A DNA stretch of 35,141 bases, taken from Aquipseudomonas alcaligenes NBRC 14159. Lineage in GTDB: Bacteria > Pseudomonadota > Gammaproteobacteria > Pseudomonadales > Pseudomonadaceae. The notes below the pieces were generated by a model. The model saw only the letters and a list, made by a program, of their open reading frames with translations. It had not been told where the DNA came from and ran no database searches. Below are positions 34,788-35,141 of this stretch, in pieces (position 1 is the stretch's first letter; each line of letters begins with the position of its first letter). The position numbers were made by a program, and so were the translations under genes. The stretch is taken from contig NZ_BATI01000025.1 of assembly GCF_000467105.1 (NCBI RefSeq), forward strand, positions 1 through 35,141, given 5' to 3'.

Positions 34788-35015
34788 ATGAAAATCGCAA
34801 ATATTGCACTTCTTGGAATTCTCGCTCTTGGCACTACGACCCCGGCACTTGCGGAAGATGGTTTCGACCGCGCTTTAAAAGCAGCAAGTGAGTTCAAGCA
34901 GACTCAAGAAAGAATTCACGGGAAAGATAACCAGGCTACTCAAGTAGCAAGCCAGAAAAGCGCAACCACTGACAAAGGTAACGCAGAGAGTAATCATGCA
35001 ACCAAGGAATGCTGA
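34788..35015 (+). CDS. Small secreted protein (75 aa)
   Basis: A Sec signal peptide, MKIANIALLGILALGTTTPALA, with cleavage after ALA-22, leaves about 53 mature residues that are polar and low in hydrophobics (GFDRALKAASEFKQTQERIHGKDNQATQ...), probably disordered, with one Cys at the very C terminus. It loosely recalls small periplasmic proteins of the PtrA-N/copper-inducible kind in pseudomonads, but I cannot confirm this. Codon use is clearly less GC-rich than in neighbouring genes, suggesting recent acquisition or low expression. AGAGG about 10 bases before the ATG is a modest ribosome site. A strong terminator lies 64 bp after the stop, supporting a single-gene transcript. Confidence 0.7.
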   Translation: MKIANIALLGILALGTTTPALAEDGFDRALKAASEFKQTQERIHGKDNQATQVASQKSATTDKGNAESNHATKEC

Positions 35016-35078
35016 CTTTTCACCCTACCGAGTCAACCTCTAAAGCCCGGTGAGCTCCTTTGCAAAGAGGTTTACATT

Positions 35079-35106
35079 ATGCGCCCTCCCCCGGGGCGCA
35101 TTTTTT
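35079..35106 (+). terminator. Intrinsic terminator after the small secreted protein gene
   Basis: ATGCGCCC (35079-35086) pairs with GGGCGCAT (35094-35101) around a short C-rich loop. The pairing runs directly into TTTTTT (35101-35106). Confidence 0.88.
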
Positions 35107-35141
35107 GATACACCCGCAGAATTGAGCCGACTCCTCTGCGG

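Overview
The window is chromosomal DNA from a Pseudomonas. The evidence is high GC with strong third-position G/C bias and a gene order that, from memory, matches the P. aeruginosa PAO1 stretch around PA2820-PA2830 (TM protein, GST, GAF protein, DUF815 ATPase, sagS, ospR, gpx, msrB, alaA-like, small protein, htpX), then deaD (PA2840), a class II DAHP synthase (PA2843) and efp/earP (PA2851/PA2852). The sequence is clearly diverged from P. aeruginosa, and several accessory blocks lie between these anchors, so a P. mendocina/pseudoalcaligenes-type lineage is plausible but not proven. I see no rRNA, tRNA, CRISPR, prophage or insertion sequence.

Layout. 0.2-3.1 kb: membrane-anchored protein and GST on +, then free-Met-(R)-sulfoxide reductase and a DUF815 AAA+ ATPase on -. 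3.2-7.0 kb: the hybrid sensor kinase SagS, facing the oxidative-stress genes ospR, gpx and msrB; an OhrR-type operator sits inside the gpx promoter. 7.1-11.4 kb: alaA-like aminotransferase, small protein, htpX, a DODA-type dioxygenase and two small proteins. 11.4-13.5 kb: deaD (-) with a structured leader. 13.5-20.9 kb: an accessory block with an AraC regulator and a spermidine-synthase-like gene on -, divergent from a tightly overlapping five-gene + operon (flavin monooxygenase, BASS-type carrier, short-chain dehydrogenase, TSUP carrier, D-aminoacylase-like amidohydrolase). This is the best candidate here for an uncharacterised pathway. 20.9-22.6 kb: REP-type palindromes and a class II DAHP synthase.

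22.6-30.3 kb: mostly regulator/target pairs: a GlxA-type AraC regulator divergent from a thioesterase with a 20-bp palindrome between them; an M48 lipoprotein protease; an LprI-like secreted protein; DUF3291 and DUF1127 genes divergent from a LysR regulator; a TSUP carrier divergent from another LysR regulator; an isochorismatase-like hydrolase; and an orphan Cys-rich protein. 30.5-32.3 kb: earP and efp, the EF-P arginine-rhamnosylation pair, with target Arg32 present. 32.5-35.1 kb: an EamA transporter divergent from a LysR regulator with a 12-bp palindrome between them, then a lower-GC stretch with a small secreted protein and its terminator.

The recurring themes are oxidative-stress repair (Gpx, MsrB, fRMsr, OspR, GST), membrane and periplasmic quality control (HtpX, M48 lipoprotein), and translational coupling through 4-bp ATGA overlaps at five gene junctions. 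Protein functions rest on motif recognition by eye; no database search was run.
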